A program made the position numbers and the translations under genes. The notes beneath the pieces are model-generated. The model worked only from the letters and a program-made list of their open reading frames with translations, ran no database searches and was not told the DNA's origin. Positions 8,252-16,033 of a DNA stretch of 36,995 nucleotides are shown here, one piece after another (positions within the stretch are counted from its first letter, which is position 1; the number at the start of each line of letters is the position of its first letter). The DNA is taken from contig JAJECB010000091.1 in assembly GCA_022822245.1 (NCBI GenBank), positions 1 to 36,995 on the forward strand, written 5' to 3'. The stretch comes from Gammaproteobacteria bacterium. GTDB taxonomy: Bacteria; Pseudomonadota; Gammaproteobacteria; HK1.

Positions 8252-8321
8252 CGGTGACCGATTTGACTGAAATCGCTGACCGCCTTCGTGCCGGAACGGG
8301 ATGATTAGTTTCGCCGGAATG
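8252..8321. repeat. Imperfect repeats resembling an IS21-type element end
   Basis: Three imperfect units of 22-24 nt follow each other: GGTGACCGATTTGACTGAAA (8253-), GCTGACCGCCTTCGTGCCGG (8275-) and a third ending TTTCGCCGGAATG (8309-8321). Spaced GTGACC/CTGACC and GCCGGAA blocks like these are typical of the terminal repeats of IS21-family elements. No transposase remains, so this would be an orphan end. Confidence 0.4.
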
Positions 8322-8341
8322 CGCATCCACGAAGAATCGGG

Positions 8342-10114
8342 CTAAAGGTCCAGAGCCTCCATGGTGTCTTCACCGAACCATTTCCTAACCGTCTGCAGGG
8401 CTGCGGCGGAGAGTTTCTGGGTGAAAAGAACGGCCAAACGCCTCTTCGGCCTTGAACAAGTGACGTAAAAGAGGTTCCGATTGCGCTCGAAGGCGGCTTG
8501 TTTTTTGTTGGGAATTCGAGGATCGACCGCTGCCAATTCGAGCATCTCGTTGAAGTTATAGCGATTCCATCCTCTGCCGATGACAACGATCACGTTCTCG
8601 AACTCGGCTCCTTTGACGCCGTGCTTCGTCTCGAAAGGTGAGTGGCCCGACAAGTAGCGGCACAGGGCGACGATTTCCTGGTATGAAATGGTCCGCAGGG
8701 TGCCGAGCTCCTCCAGCGCTCGCGGCATGTCTTCGCCAGCCTCTGGATCGAATTCCCGCAACTCGCGTTCGCGCCGCTCAACGGCATCGGGAACCCGCGG
8801 TCGGCGCACCGCAAGCAAATGGTCCACCACGTCGCCGACCGTCCTGCGTTCTCTCAGATCGATGAGCTTGTCCATGGCTTTCGACCACTTTTTCTTGTCG
8901 TGGTGAGCGCTGATCGCCGGTAGGTTGGAACCGAGTGCACGGAACATCTCACCGTACTTGCGCGAGCGGTACGCCTCGCAGGCCGGTTCCAAGGCGTCGG
9001 CGAAGTAAGCGATATGCGGATGCTCCTTGTTCGTGAAAGACTCATTGAATCTAAAGACTGCGGGAATGCTGGGATACCCCTGCCGGCCTGCGAGAGCGCG
9101 GTGCGTGAGCATTAGGATTTTGGTGGTCTCGGGAGACAAATCCCAGCCCTCGTCGGCAAGGCGATCGAGAACAGTCTGAAGCGCACCGTCCGCGGCCTCG
9201 GTGGGAAGATCGCCGCCCCAGTGAACGCCGGTCTGACGGTCACCGGTCCAAGTATTCGTGTGAAAGATGCGTACGTTGCCTTGTTCGGCCGGATCGACGA
9301 CAAACTGGGGCAGTTCGGGCCTCATGCGGTTCAAGCAATCGACGACTTTCGGCACCGACCGGAAGTTTGCTTTCTTGCCGACAATGGTCAGACTCGCATG
9401 TTCGAGCTTTCCGCATCCGTCGCCGTAGATCTTCTGCCAATGGTCGCCGAAGAAACCGAACTGCGGGGAGTCCTCCTGTCCGAGAAAGTGGTTCTTGATG
9501 GAGTCGATCCAGCCGGCGTTGGTGTCCTGGTATTCGTCGATCAAGATGATCGGATACTTGGCTGTCAGGATTCTTCTGAACTTGGCGTTGTCCATGAGAG
9601 CGATGGTTAGGGTAAGGACATCGTCGTGATGGATGGAGATGCGGCGGTCGTTAATGCCCCTGTACCCAAGCTCATACTCGACGGAACGCTCCCCGAGGTC
9701 GCCGACCTCGGCGATCCTCTCGGGCCAGTGTCGAAGCTCCGGTAGCCGTTCCCGAAGTTGTCGTTGGAATCCGCCGATGAGCGACCAGCAGAACGCGTGA
9801 ATCGTATTGCAATAGACGAGCGGGCTGCGATCGGTCCGGACGTCAATTTCGTCTTTCGCCACGTTGGTAAAGGTGATGCACGCGATCTTCTGGTGGCGCT
9901 GCGGAAGAATGTGCCGGTGTTGGTCAATGAGGAAATGAAGCGCCTTGACGAGCGTGTAGGTCTTTCCGGCGCCGGCGCCGGCTTCGACGAGGAAGCTCTC
10001 CTTGCGCTCAAGGCAGCGATACACCTCAGCGAGGGCTCTTCGGCTGGCTTCCTCGGCGGGATTCAAGTTTTCCGCAACCTCAACCATCGCTAGTAACCGC
10101 TGCTTCGGAGCCAT
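8342..10114 (-). CDS. UvrD/Rep-like superfamily 1 DNA helicase (GajB-like partner of the OLD nuclease)
   Basis: The 590-residue protein carries the SF1A helicase motifs in order: motif I GAGAGKTYT (about 47-55), ITFTNVAKDEI (Ia), motif II IDEYQDT, motif III GDHWQKIYGDG, motif V HGVKGAEFENVIVV, and motif VI RNLFYVTCSRPKRR. It should unwind or translocate on DNA using ATP. It directly follows the OLD-family gene, the arrangement that defines class 2 OLD/Gabija systems. It is somewhat longer than the usual GajB (about 490 residues). From the 10114 start it overlaps the OLD stop by 35 nt; the internal ATG at 10087 would give an 8-nt overlap and may be the real start. I infer an anti-phage helicase subunit. 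Confidence 0.88.
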   Translation of the reverse strand: MAPKQRLLAMVEVAENLNPAEEASRRALAEVYRCLERKESFLVEAGAGAGKTYTLVKALHFLIDQHRHILPQRHQKIACITFTNVAKDEIDVRTDRSPLVYCNTIHAFCWSLIGGFQRQLRERLPELRHWPERIAEVGDLGERSVEYELGYRGINDRRISIHHDDVLTLTIALMDNAKFRRILTAKYPIILIDEYQDTNAGWIDSIKNHFLGQEDSPQFGFFGDHWQKIYGDGCGKLEHASLTIVGKKANFRSVPKVVDCLNRMRPELPQFVVDPAEQGNVRIFHTNTWTGDRQTGVHWGGDLPTEAADGALQTVLDRLADEGWDLSPETTKILMLTHRALAGRQGYPSIPAVFRFNESFTNKEHPHIAYFADALEPACEAYRSRKYGEMFRALGSNLPAISAHHDKKKWSKAMDKLIDLRERRTVGDVVDHLLAVRRPRVPDAVERRERELREFDPEAGEDMPRALEELGTLRTISYQEIVALCRYLSGHSPFETKHGVKGAEFENVIVVIGRGWNRYNFNEMLELAAVDPRIPNKKQAAFERNRNLFYVTCSRPKRRLAVLFTQKLSAAALQTVRKWFGEDTMEALDL

Positions 10115-12131
10115 CGACTACAGGGGCGGCTTGGCCAAGCGGCGCCTCGTCTTCCAGAACGCCGCCGGACGCCAGCCATCGTAATCCGTCGAGGATGTAG
10201 CGGGGAACGGTCCAGCCAGTCTCGTCGATAGCGTATTTGAGGGCGAACTGGTACTTCTTGATCTTGGAGGTCTCTTCCCATGCGTACTGGGCTTGGTCGT
10301 CGGGCGTATCGCCTTCGATGCCGAACATCGCCGGGTTTGCCAGCATGAACGCGTCCTCGAAAGTGCGCCCGCAGGGATCTTTCGCGGCCTCGGGCCGTTG
10401 GTAGGTGATGCGCCGGAGTTGCTGGACCTTCAGGCCATCGTCCTTCGCGAGAAGGGCTGTCGGCGAGCAATCGCCGTCACCGAACCACGTTTTGAGACAG
10501 GTGTTGCTCGTGGCGGTTCCCTGATGCACCGGACAGGCGACACCGTTCGCGGCGACGGAGTCGAGGTCCGTGATGATGAGGGTGCGCAACTCCAGGAAGT
10601 CAAGAAGACTGAAGAACAAATGCGCATAAGCCCCGCCCACTTCCATCGTCGTCATATACTGACTGGACAGTTTGGGTGCTTTGGGCTCAGCTTCCTCCAG
10701 CTTTTCTATGATCACGGGCAACAGCAGGCGCTCGCTCGTTCCTTCGATCAGTATGGCCTTGTCGGCGAAAAACAGGTCGCAGCGTGTCAGGGTCAGGTAC
10801 TGGTGGAGAAACCTTCTGTGATCTTCGGGGGTGTCGCGCATGCCCTCCCGCAGGTCCTTGATCTTCGTGTGGCGAACGCCATCCACGGAGGTCGGGAGAA
10901 AATACCGGATCGCTTCGAAGCCTGCGGCATTGGCGACGTGGGAGGAGTGAGTCGATACGATGAACTGCACTGGCCAAGGCAAGGGAGCGCCGTCCTGTGC
11001 GCTGAGCTGGTGAGCGATCTTTGATATCTGGCGGATGAACACTTCCTGCATCTGCGGATGCAGGTGCGCCTCGGGTTCCTCGATGAACACAAGGTGGACG
11101 CCGGGGGCGGCGGGTTGCGCGCGGAAGGTGCGATAGAAGCTGACGATCCGAAGCAGAATGAAGATGAGATTGCGTATTCCAAGGCCGGTATAGGACTCCG
11201 GTAGCAGGATTCCATGATGGCCTGGGTATTTCACCTTGGTGTGACGTGAGAGTAGACGTTCGACGTCGAGTGTCGTCTCCGTTTCCAACTCGGAGCCGTC
11301 GAGGCCGGGATAGCCGAAGGTTCGCAGTGTCGGCATCAGCTTGCGCAGCTCTGCTCTAAAGCTGCCCTCGATCGTGGTCTGAATGCCGCGCGCGGCTTCC
11401 TGGAGGGTTTCGGCGATGAGCCGCTCTCCGGGATCGGCGGTAGGCGACTTCGCCGCGGTGAAGAGACCTTCGAGGATCTTGGCTAGAACGTCGGTATCTC
11501 TCGACGTGTCGTCGTCGAGGCCGCGTTGAGCGTTCACGAAACCGGTCTTCAGGAGGGCGCGGAGTGCGGCAACGGTCATTTGCTTTCGGTTGGTGGGGTC
11601 TTTGGGATCTTCGGCCCAGATGCCGGCCACGAAGAGGGAGGGCAGGCGCTCGCGGAGGACCTGGAAGAAGGCTCGGCGGACATCTTTAGTGAGGTGACCG
11701 GATGGCTGGTCGGCAAACAGCGCCTCGACCGCGCCGTCACGCAAGCCGTAGCGCGCCACAACGAGAGCTTCGTTGCAGTCGGGGTCGAGGTCGATGACGA
11801 AGTCGCTGAGCGCGCCAAGCTCCGGTTCTCGGGGGTCATATCGGAACAGGAGTCGCAGCTCGATGCTCGGAATCAGAGCGCGAACCTCATCGTCTTGCTG
11901 GCCCGTATTCCTGGCCTTGAGCGCTTCGCAGAAGCCGTCATATGAGGCGATCGAGAAATCTTCGATCTGGAATCTTGGACTCGGGTCGACGAGAAACCGG
12001 CGGATGGCCTCCGAAAGGGAGGTCTTGCCGCTGTTGTTGCGACCGACGACAAGAGTTGTCTTGTCTTCGAGCACCAACTCCACATCAGCCAACAGCCGGA
12101 AGTTTCTGACTGTAACTTTGTGGATGTGCAT
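10080..12131 (-). CDS. OLD-family ATP-dependent endonuclease with TOPRIM domain (GajA-like)
   Basis: The 683-residue protein joins an ABC-type ATPase and a TOPRIM nuclease. Walker A is GRNNSGKTS (30-38), Walker B/D-loop FIEEPEAHLHP, and the H-loop histidine is in VSTHSSHV. The TOPRIM part begins with AILIEGTSERLLLP and continues to ITDLDSV, supplying the acidic metal-binding residues. Class 2 OLD proteins, including Gabija GajA, cut DNA and work with an adjacent UvrD-like helicase, here the next gene. At 683 residues it is longer than the roughly 580 of characterised GajA. I chose ATG 12131 because the family sequence MHIHKVTVRNFRLL starts there and GAAGG lies upstream; a longer frame to 12185 runs across the DUF2188 stop. 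Confidence 0.87.
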   Translation of the reverse strand: MHIHKVTVRNFRLLADVELVLEDKTTLVVGRNNSGKTSLSEAIRRFLVDPSPRFQIEDFSIASYDGFCEALKARNTGQQDDEVRALIPSIELRLLFRYDPREPELGALSDFVIDLDPDCNEALVVARYGLRDGAVEALFADQPSGHLTKDVRRAFFQVLRERLPSLFVAGIWAEDPKDPTNRKQMTVAALRALLKTGFVNAQRGLDDDTSRDTDVLAKILEGLFTAAKSPTADPGERLIAETLQEAARGIQTTIEGSFRAELRKLMPTLRTFGYPGLDGSELETETTLDVERLLSRHTKVKYPGHHGILLPESYTGLGIRNLIFILLRIVSFYRTFRAQPAAPGVHLVFIEEPEAHLHPQMQEVFIRQISKIAHQLSAQDGAPLPWPVQFIVSTHSSHVANAAGFEAIRYFLPTSVDGVRHTKIKDLREGMRDTPEDHRRFLHQYLTLTRCDLFFADKAILIEGTSERLLLPVIIEKLEEAEPKAPKLSSQYMTTMEVGGAYAHLFFSLLDFLELRTLIITDLDSVAANGVACPVHQGTATSNTCLKTWFGDGDCSPTALLAKDDGLKVQQLRRITYQRPEAAKDPCGRTFEDAFMLANPAMFGIEGDTPDDQAQYAWEETSKIKKYQFALKYAIDETGWTVPRYILDGLRWLASGGVLEDEAPLGQAAPVVDGSEAAVTSDG

Positions 12132-12159
12132 CTTCGACCTTCGGATTGCTGTTCCGGAT

Positions 12160-12393
12160 TCAGCCGCGGGGAGGGTACGGGTCATTTCCCGGGGGAACGG
12201 TATCCGAGTCTCGAATGGTTCCGTCCGGGCGATGGATCACGAGCTCTCCACCACCGTCGTTTCCCAGGATCTCTCGGGCGCGCTCGATTGCCGATTGCTG
12301 GGTGTCAGCCAGTGCGCTGGCCCGGTCAGCGCCCGGCTTGACCACAGCCCAACCACCGTCACGAGGAACGACATGTCGTTCGTTGCGAGACAT
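12160..12393 (-). CDS. DUF2188 domain-containing small protein
   Basis: The 77-residue protein is recognisably DUF2188. It has HVVPRDGGWAVVKPGADRAS (residues 6-25), then DTQQSAIERAREIL, then GGELVIHRPDGTIRDSDT and a PPG-rich end. The fold is a small beta-rich domain of unknown function, probably cytosolic. ATG 12393 is preceded by AGGAG at a good distance; the frame extends upstream to 12567 but that part is not family sequence. It ends 28 nt before the OLD gene start and is the first gene of the DUF2188-OLD-helicase operon. Whether it is an inhibitor, sensor or bystander in the defence system is unknown. Confidence 0.85.
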   Translation of the reverse strand: MSRNERHVVPRDGGWAVVKPGADRASALADTQQSAIERAREILGNDGGGELVIHRPDGTIRDSDTVPPGNDPYPPRG

Positions 12394-12394
12394 A

Positions 12395-12558
12395 TCAAGG
12401 ACTCCTGAAGTGCAGACAAATCGCTGCCCGCGACATATGGGGTTTGCGGCGCTCCCGATCAAGTGCGGCCCGCAGCGTTGCCCCGATCCGCGGGTAGTCC
12501 GTCCCGCGCACGTACCGCATCGTGGCCTTGGCGCTCGGATGTTCATGCCTCCGGGGTG
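12395..12558 (-). pseudogene. Possible tyrosine-recombinase C-terminal remnant
   Basis: On the minus strand, in a frame ending at the TGA at 12397-12395, the sequence reads HEHPSAKATMRYVRGTDYPR. This resembles the LGH-x-S-x-x-T-x-x-Y region around the catalytic His and Tyr of phage-type integrases. The rest of an integrase is absent. The match is short and by eye only. Confidence 0.22.
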
Positions 12559-12578
12559 GGCCGACACCGGACATGAAC
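12541..12578 (-). terminator. Stem-loop after the six-gene defence operon
   Basis: GTTCATG (12541-12547) pairs with CATGAAC (12572-12578), and an inner CCGG (12551-12554) pairs with CCGG (12567-12570). It starts about 65 nt past the stop of the PLD-SNF2 gene on the minus strand, where a terminator would be expected. No clear U-tract follows. Confidence 0.35.
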
Positions 12579-12642
12579 CCTTGGGCCGGTCGGCGGTCTC
12601 AAGACATTCTCAGCCGCGCTCCTGGTCCTTGCGTCCGAACGG

Positions 12643-15342
12643 TCAGCCGGCGCCCCAGCCCCGCTCCAGGCTGCGGCGCTGTGCGCCATCGTCCAGCACC
12701 CGCGCGCACGACTCCCAATCGACGGGGCGAACCTCGTGGTATCGGAGAGCAAAGGGATGCCGCTTCGGCACCGCGTCGATCGTGCTCCTCGCCTCCTCGA
12801 TCCGGCCGAGGGCCACGCTCACCCAGACGTCTTCCAGGGTGTCCGGAAGCTGCCCGAAGAGCCGGGAGATGCTCTCGAGGCGCTCCGAGAGAAGCTGGCG
12901 TACCCGATCCTCCACCGATCTTGCGTAGCGCAGGTTGCAGACATCAACGATCGGGCGAACCTGTCCGATGCGCTGAATCCGGCCCTTGCGCTGCTCCAGG
13001 CGGGAGGGGTTCCAGGGCAGATCCAGGTTGATGAGGGTCCCGAGCCGTTGCAAGTTCAGCCCTTCCGAGGCCGCGTCCGTACCGAGCAGCAGGAAGAGCT
13101 CGCCCTTGCGTACCGCCTCCTTCAGGGCCTCTCGTTGCCGGCCCTCGAAGACCCCGTTCCGCATGACCCCTGAACGGGCCGTGCCCGCGTAGATGCCGAT
13201 CGATTCGTCCGGCAGCTCGCGGGAAAGCTGGCCGGCAAGCCACCACACCGAGTCGTAGTACTGGCTGAAGACGATGCACCCGTGCGCCAGCCAGCCGTCG
13301 TCCCGCAGCCGGCCGAGGACCGCGGCGAGCTTCGGGTCCCGATCGCGACTCGCCTCCATCGCTTGCGCGAGCCCCGAGAGCGCTTGGCGTTCCTCGCCCG
13401 TCAAGGCACGGAGCCCGGCGGCTTCTACCTGGTCATTATCGACGTCGTCGCCGTCGCGTTCATCGTCCAGATGGGTCCAGCCGTCGAGGATCCGGGCTAC
13501 CGTAAGCCGCCCCGCCTCCATGGTGCTGCCCATGCGGCGCAACAGCAGGGTGCGGAAGAAGCCCGAATTCGTGCGTTCGGCAAGCAGCCTGCAGAATGTC
13601 TCCGCCTGAGCGTACGCGTCCTTCAGAAAGGGCGGAAGCGCGATCGCATCCTCGTCCGACTCACCGTGCAGCCTCACCCTGACCGGCGTGAGGTAGGGCT
13701 CGCCGGTCTCGGGGTCGAGGGTGCTTTCCAGGTATTCGCGCGTCCGCAGGACGATGGTGCGAAGGTAAGGGTTGTGGCGCTCGACGAGGCGGACGAATCC
13801 GCTCTCGATCCGCTGCCGGTCCGGGGTCCTCAGTACTTCGACCGCCCGGCCGGGGGCATAAGCCGCCTCGTCGGGCAGGGACAGCGAGCGGCGCAGGATC
13901 GCGAAGTCGCGCCCCTCCGAGCTCGGCGGAAGGGGATTGCGCAGCCAGTCCCAGCGCTCGTGAAAGTCCTCCGGCGGGGTGGCCTTTCCGAGCAGCAGGT
14001 CGAGAGAGGCCCTCGCGTTCCTCCAACGGCTGCCGGGAGCGCCGAGTACCGCATCCGAGCCCCGGGCCAGCGCATCCAGGAGATCGTATGCCTCGACCGG
14101 ATGGAGTTGGACCGGCGTTGCGGTGGCGAGCAGCAGGCTCTTCGTGCGTGGCGAGATCTCCCGGAGGAATTTCAGAAGGTTGTTCGGCTGGGCAGGCGCG
14201 AAGGCGCGGACGCCGCCGCCAAGGTTTCGGCGCCGGGCGCGGTGTGCTTCGTCGAGGATCACGCACTCGAAGTGCAGCTCCGCAAGCCGGGCGGCGGACT
14301 CGGACCCGCTCGTGACGAGGCCGGTGGAGACGATCCCGATGCGCCGCGGGCAGCGCCGAATCGATTCCGGTCCCGCGCCGGGATGCTCGACCCCGCGCTC
14401 GTCGATCCACCGGCCGCCGTCCCAGATCGCGGACGGCAGCCCGAGCAGGGTGTCGATCTCGTCCTGCCATTGCCGGACCAGGGATCGGGGAGCAAGGACG
14501 AGCACTGGCCGATCCCCGATCAGGGCCATGAGCTGCGCCGCCATCGCGAGCTGGAGGGTCTTGCCGAGACCGACTTCGTCGGCGAGCACGAAGCGCGCGC
14601 CGTGCGATCCGCAGTGAGCATCGAACGCGAGCTTGACGAAGTGCTTCTGGTGTTGCCACAGGCCGACCTCCCGCCGGTAGACCGGCGTCTCGACGATCGC
14701 TGATGCAGGCTCCGGATCCTCGCGCCAGTCGTCAACGCTCCCGACCAGCTTGCGGCGGGACAGACGATCGAGGTCCTGGACCACGAAGTCCGCGAGTCCG
14801 ACTGCGAAGGGCGACGACCAAAGCGCGTCAAACTCCTCCTGCACCCAGGCTACCGCTTCCGGGGAGTCGTCCTCCCATACGAGCTCGTAGTTGAGGCGAA
14901 ACGCGGAGCCGGTCTCGTTCGCGCTGCCGAGAAAGGCGGTCCGGCGCCCATCCGCTCGATTGATCACCCCCGCCTTGCCGTGGATCAGCCCGAAGACCTC
15001 GTCGGGCAGGACTCGGATCTCGATCTTCCCGGAGCACAGGAAATCGTGGAGGCGCTGGAATCGGGGCTTGGCTGCTTCGCCGAGCGCCTCGGGGCGCGAG
15101 TCGCACCACTCCCGGCGCATGGCCGCCTGCGCCGCCTTGCCAACCTCTACATCGGCACGGGAGAGCGCGGAGTTGCAGACAACCCGCACCTTCCCCTCGA
15201 CGCTTTCCAATGCCTCGCCGGCCACCTCCAGGATGGATGAGGAGAAGTAGCCCGCGATGCGGTCGTACCCCTTCGCCCCCCGAAGGCGAGGGCCCAGGAA
15301 GCTTGCGTCAAGCGGCCGCCGGCGGGAGGAGTGGCGGATCAC
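12643..15342 (-). CDS. PLD-domain SNF2-family helicase, defence operon gene 6
   Basis: The 899-residue protein starts with a phospholipase D-like nuclease region: IHGKAGVIN near residues 120-128 and LGSANETGS near 138-146, the H-x-K and G-S-x-N elements. An SNF2/Swi2 ATPase follows, with DEVGLGKT (255-262), DEAH (364-367), ATATPVQLHP, and a late EQRKGRIQRIGQ motif VI. It should translocate on duplex DNA. Normal HKD motifs carry D four residues after the lysine, but N is present here. I chose GTG 15342, 13 nt after the preceding stop, over the open frame to 15477, which overlaps the upstream gene. PLD-SNF2 fusions accompany DUF499/DUF1156/DUF3780 genes in other genomes, as far as I recall. Confidence 0.87.
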   Translation of the reverse strand: MIRHSSRRRPLDASFLGPRLRGAKGYDRIAGYFSSSILEVAGEALESVEGKVRVVCNSALSRADVEVGKAAQAAMRREWCDSRPEALGEAAKPRFQRLHDFLCSGKIEIRVLPDEVFGLIHGKAGVINRADGRRTAFLGSANETGSAFRLNYELVWEDDSPEAVAWVQEEFDALWSSPFAVGLADFVVQDLDRLSRRKLVGSVDDWREDPEPASAIVETPVYRREVGLWQHQKHFVKLAFDAHCGSHGARFVLADEVGLGKTLQLAMAAQLMALIGDRPVLVLAPRSLVRQWQDEIDTLLGLPSAIWDGGRWIDERGVEHPGAGPESIRRCPRRIGIVSTGLVTSGSESAARLAELHFECVILDEAHRARRRNLGGGVRAFAPAQPNNLLKFLREISPRTKSLLLATATPVQLHPVEAYDLLDALARGSDAVLGAPGSRWRNARASLDLLLGKATPPEDFHERWDWLRNPLPPSSEGRDFAILRRSLSLPDEAAYAPGRAVEVLRTPDRQRIESGFVRLVERHNPYLRTIVLRTREYLESTLDPETGEPYLTPVRVRLHGESDEDAIALPPFLKDAYAQAETFCRLLAERTNSGFFRTLLLRRMGSTMEAGRLTVARILDGWTHLDDERDGDDVDNDQVEAAGLRALTGEERQALSGLAQAMEASRDRDPKLAAVLGRLRDDGWLAHGCIVFSQYYDSVWWLAGQLSRELPDESIGIYAGTARSGVMRNGVFEGRQREALKEAVRKGELFLLLGTDAASEGLNLQRLGTLINLDLPWNPSRLEQRKGRIQRIGQVRPIVDVCNLRYARSVEDRVRQLLSERLESISRLFGQLPDTLEDVWVSVALGRIEEARSTIDAVPKRHPFALRYHEVRPVDWESCARVLDDGAQRRSLERGWGAG

Positions 15343-15355
15343 CGTCGCGGCCGGG

Positions 15356-16033
15356 TCAGTCCGAGGGCGATGCGAAGCCGAGGAAGGCGTGGTGAAGATC
15401 GATGGGCGCGGCCGACTCGGGACGCGGATGGCGGCTGCTTCGTGTCCAAGGCGTATCGAGGACTTGGCAAGGGCCAAGACGTTCGTCTTGACGCTGCTCG
15501 CGGCTCAGATACCGATCGATGCGAGTCACCACCTCCTCGGTTGTCCCCGAGAGCAGGTATCCCGCCATGAAGCCGTCTGCATGATTGCCGGCGTACTTGC
15601 CGGTCGCGAACCGGTTCATGCCCTCGACCACATATAGGCGGCAGAGGTCGGCGTCGTTTCCCGCCACTCGCTTGCACTCGATGATGGCATGGGGGTCGTG
15701 CTCCCCGAGACGCTCCCGGATATCGGTGAAGAGCACCGGGATGTCCGTCAACCCGTCCGGTCTCGTGACGTCGGGGCTTGATCGCGATTCGGTTCCCCGC
15801 AGGATGGTCACCCTCTTGCACCAGTCGGCATCACTCTCGTTCAGCTCTGCTCGCATTCCTTCGCGAAGATGCTCGGTGATTGGAACCTCGTCGGCACCCG
15901 GATTCACCTCCGGAGTCGCCAACGCCCGCTGCCACCCCGCGTGGAGAGTTCGCAATAGCGCCTCGCGCCATTCATCGATCCTGATCGTGCGACGACCGAG
16001 TGCACCGGCCGTCGGCAGCCCGCGGGGGATCAT
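15356..16033 (-). CDS. Unrecognised protein with PD-(D/E)XK nuclease-like motif, defence operon gene 5
   Basis: This 225-residue protein matches no family I can name with certainty. Residues 97-121 read as a PD-(D/E)XK core: D97 in LTDIPVLF, then AIIECKRV with E119 and K121. A distinctive block follows, YVVEGMNRFATGKYAGN (about 134-150) and DGFMAGYLLSG (153-163), which I recall from uncharacterised proteins near restriction genes. The N-terminus has a helical stretch (EWREALLRTLHAGWQRAL). Its ATG overlaps the stop of the upstream methyltransferase by 4 nt, implying translational coupling, and the helicase gene begins 13 nt after its stop. I infer a nuclease or nuclease-fold component; catalysis is not shown. 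Confidence 0.7.
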   Translation of the reverse strand: MIPRGLPTAGALGRRTIRIDEWREALLRTLHAGWQRALATPEVNPGADEVPITEHLREGMRAELNESDADWCKRVTILRGTESRSSPDVTRPDGLTDIPVLFTDIRERLGEHDPHAIIECKRVAGNDADLCRLYVVEGMNRFATGKYAGNHADGFMAGYLLSGTTEEVVTRIDRYLSREQRQDERLGPCQVLDTPWTRSSRHPRPESAAPIDLHHAFLGFASPSD

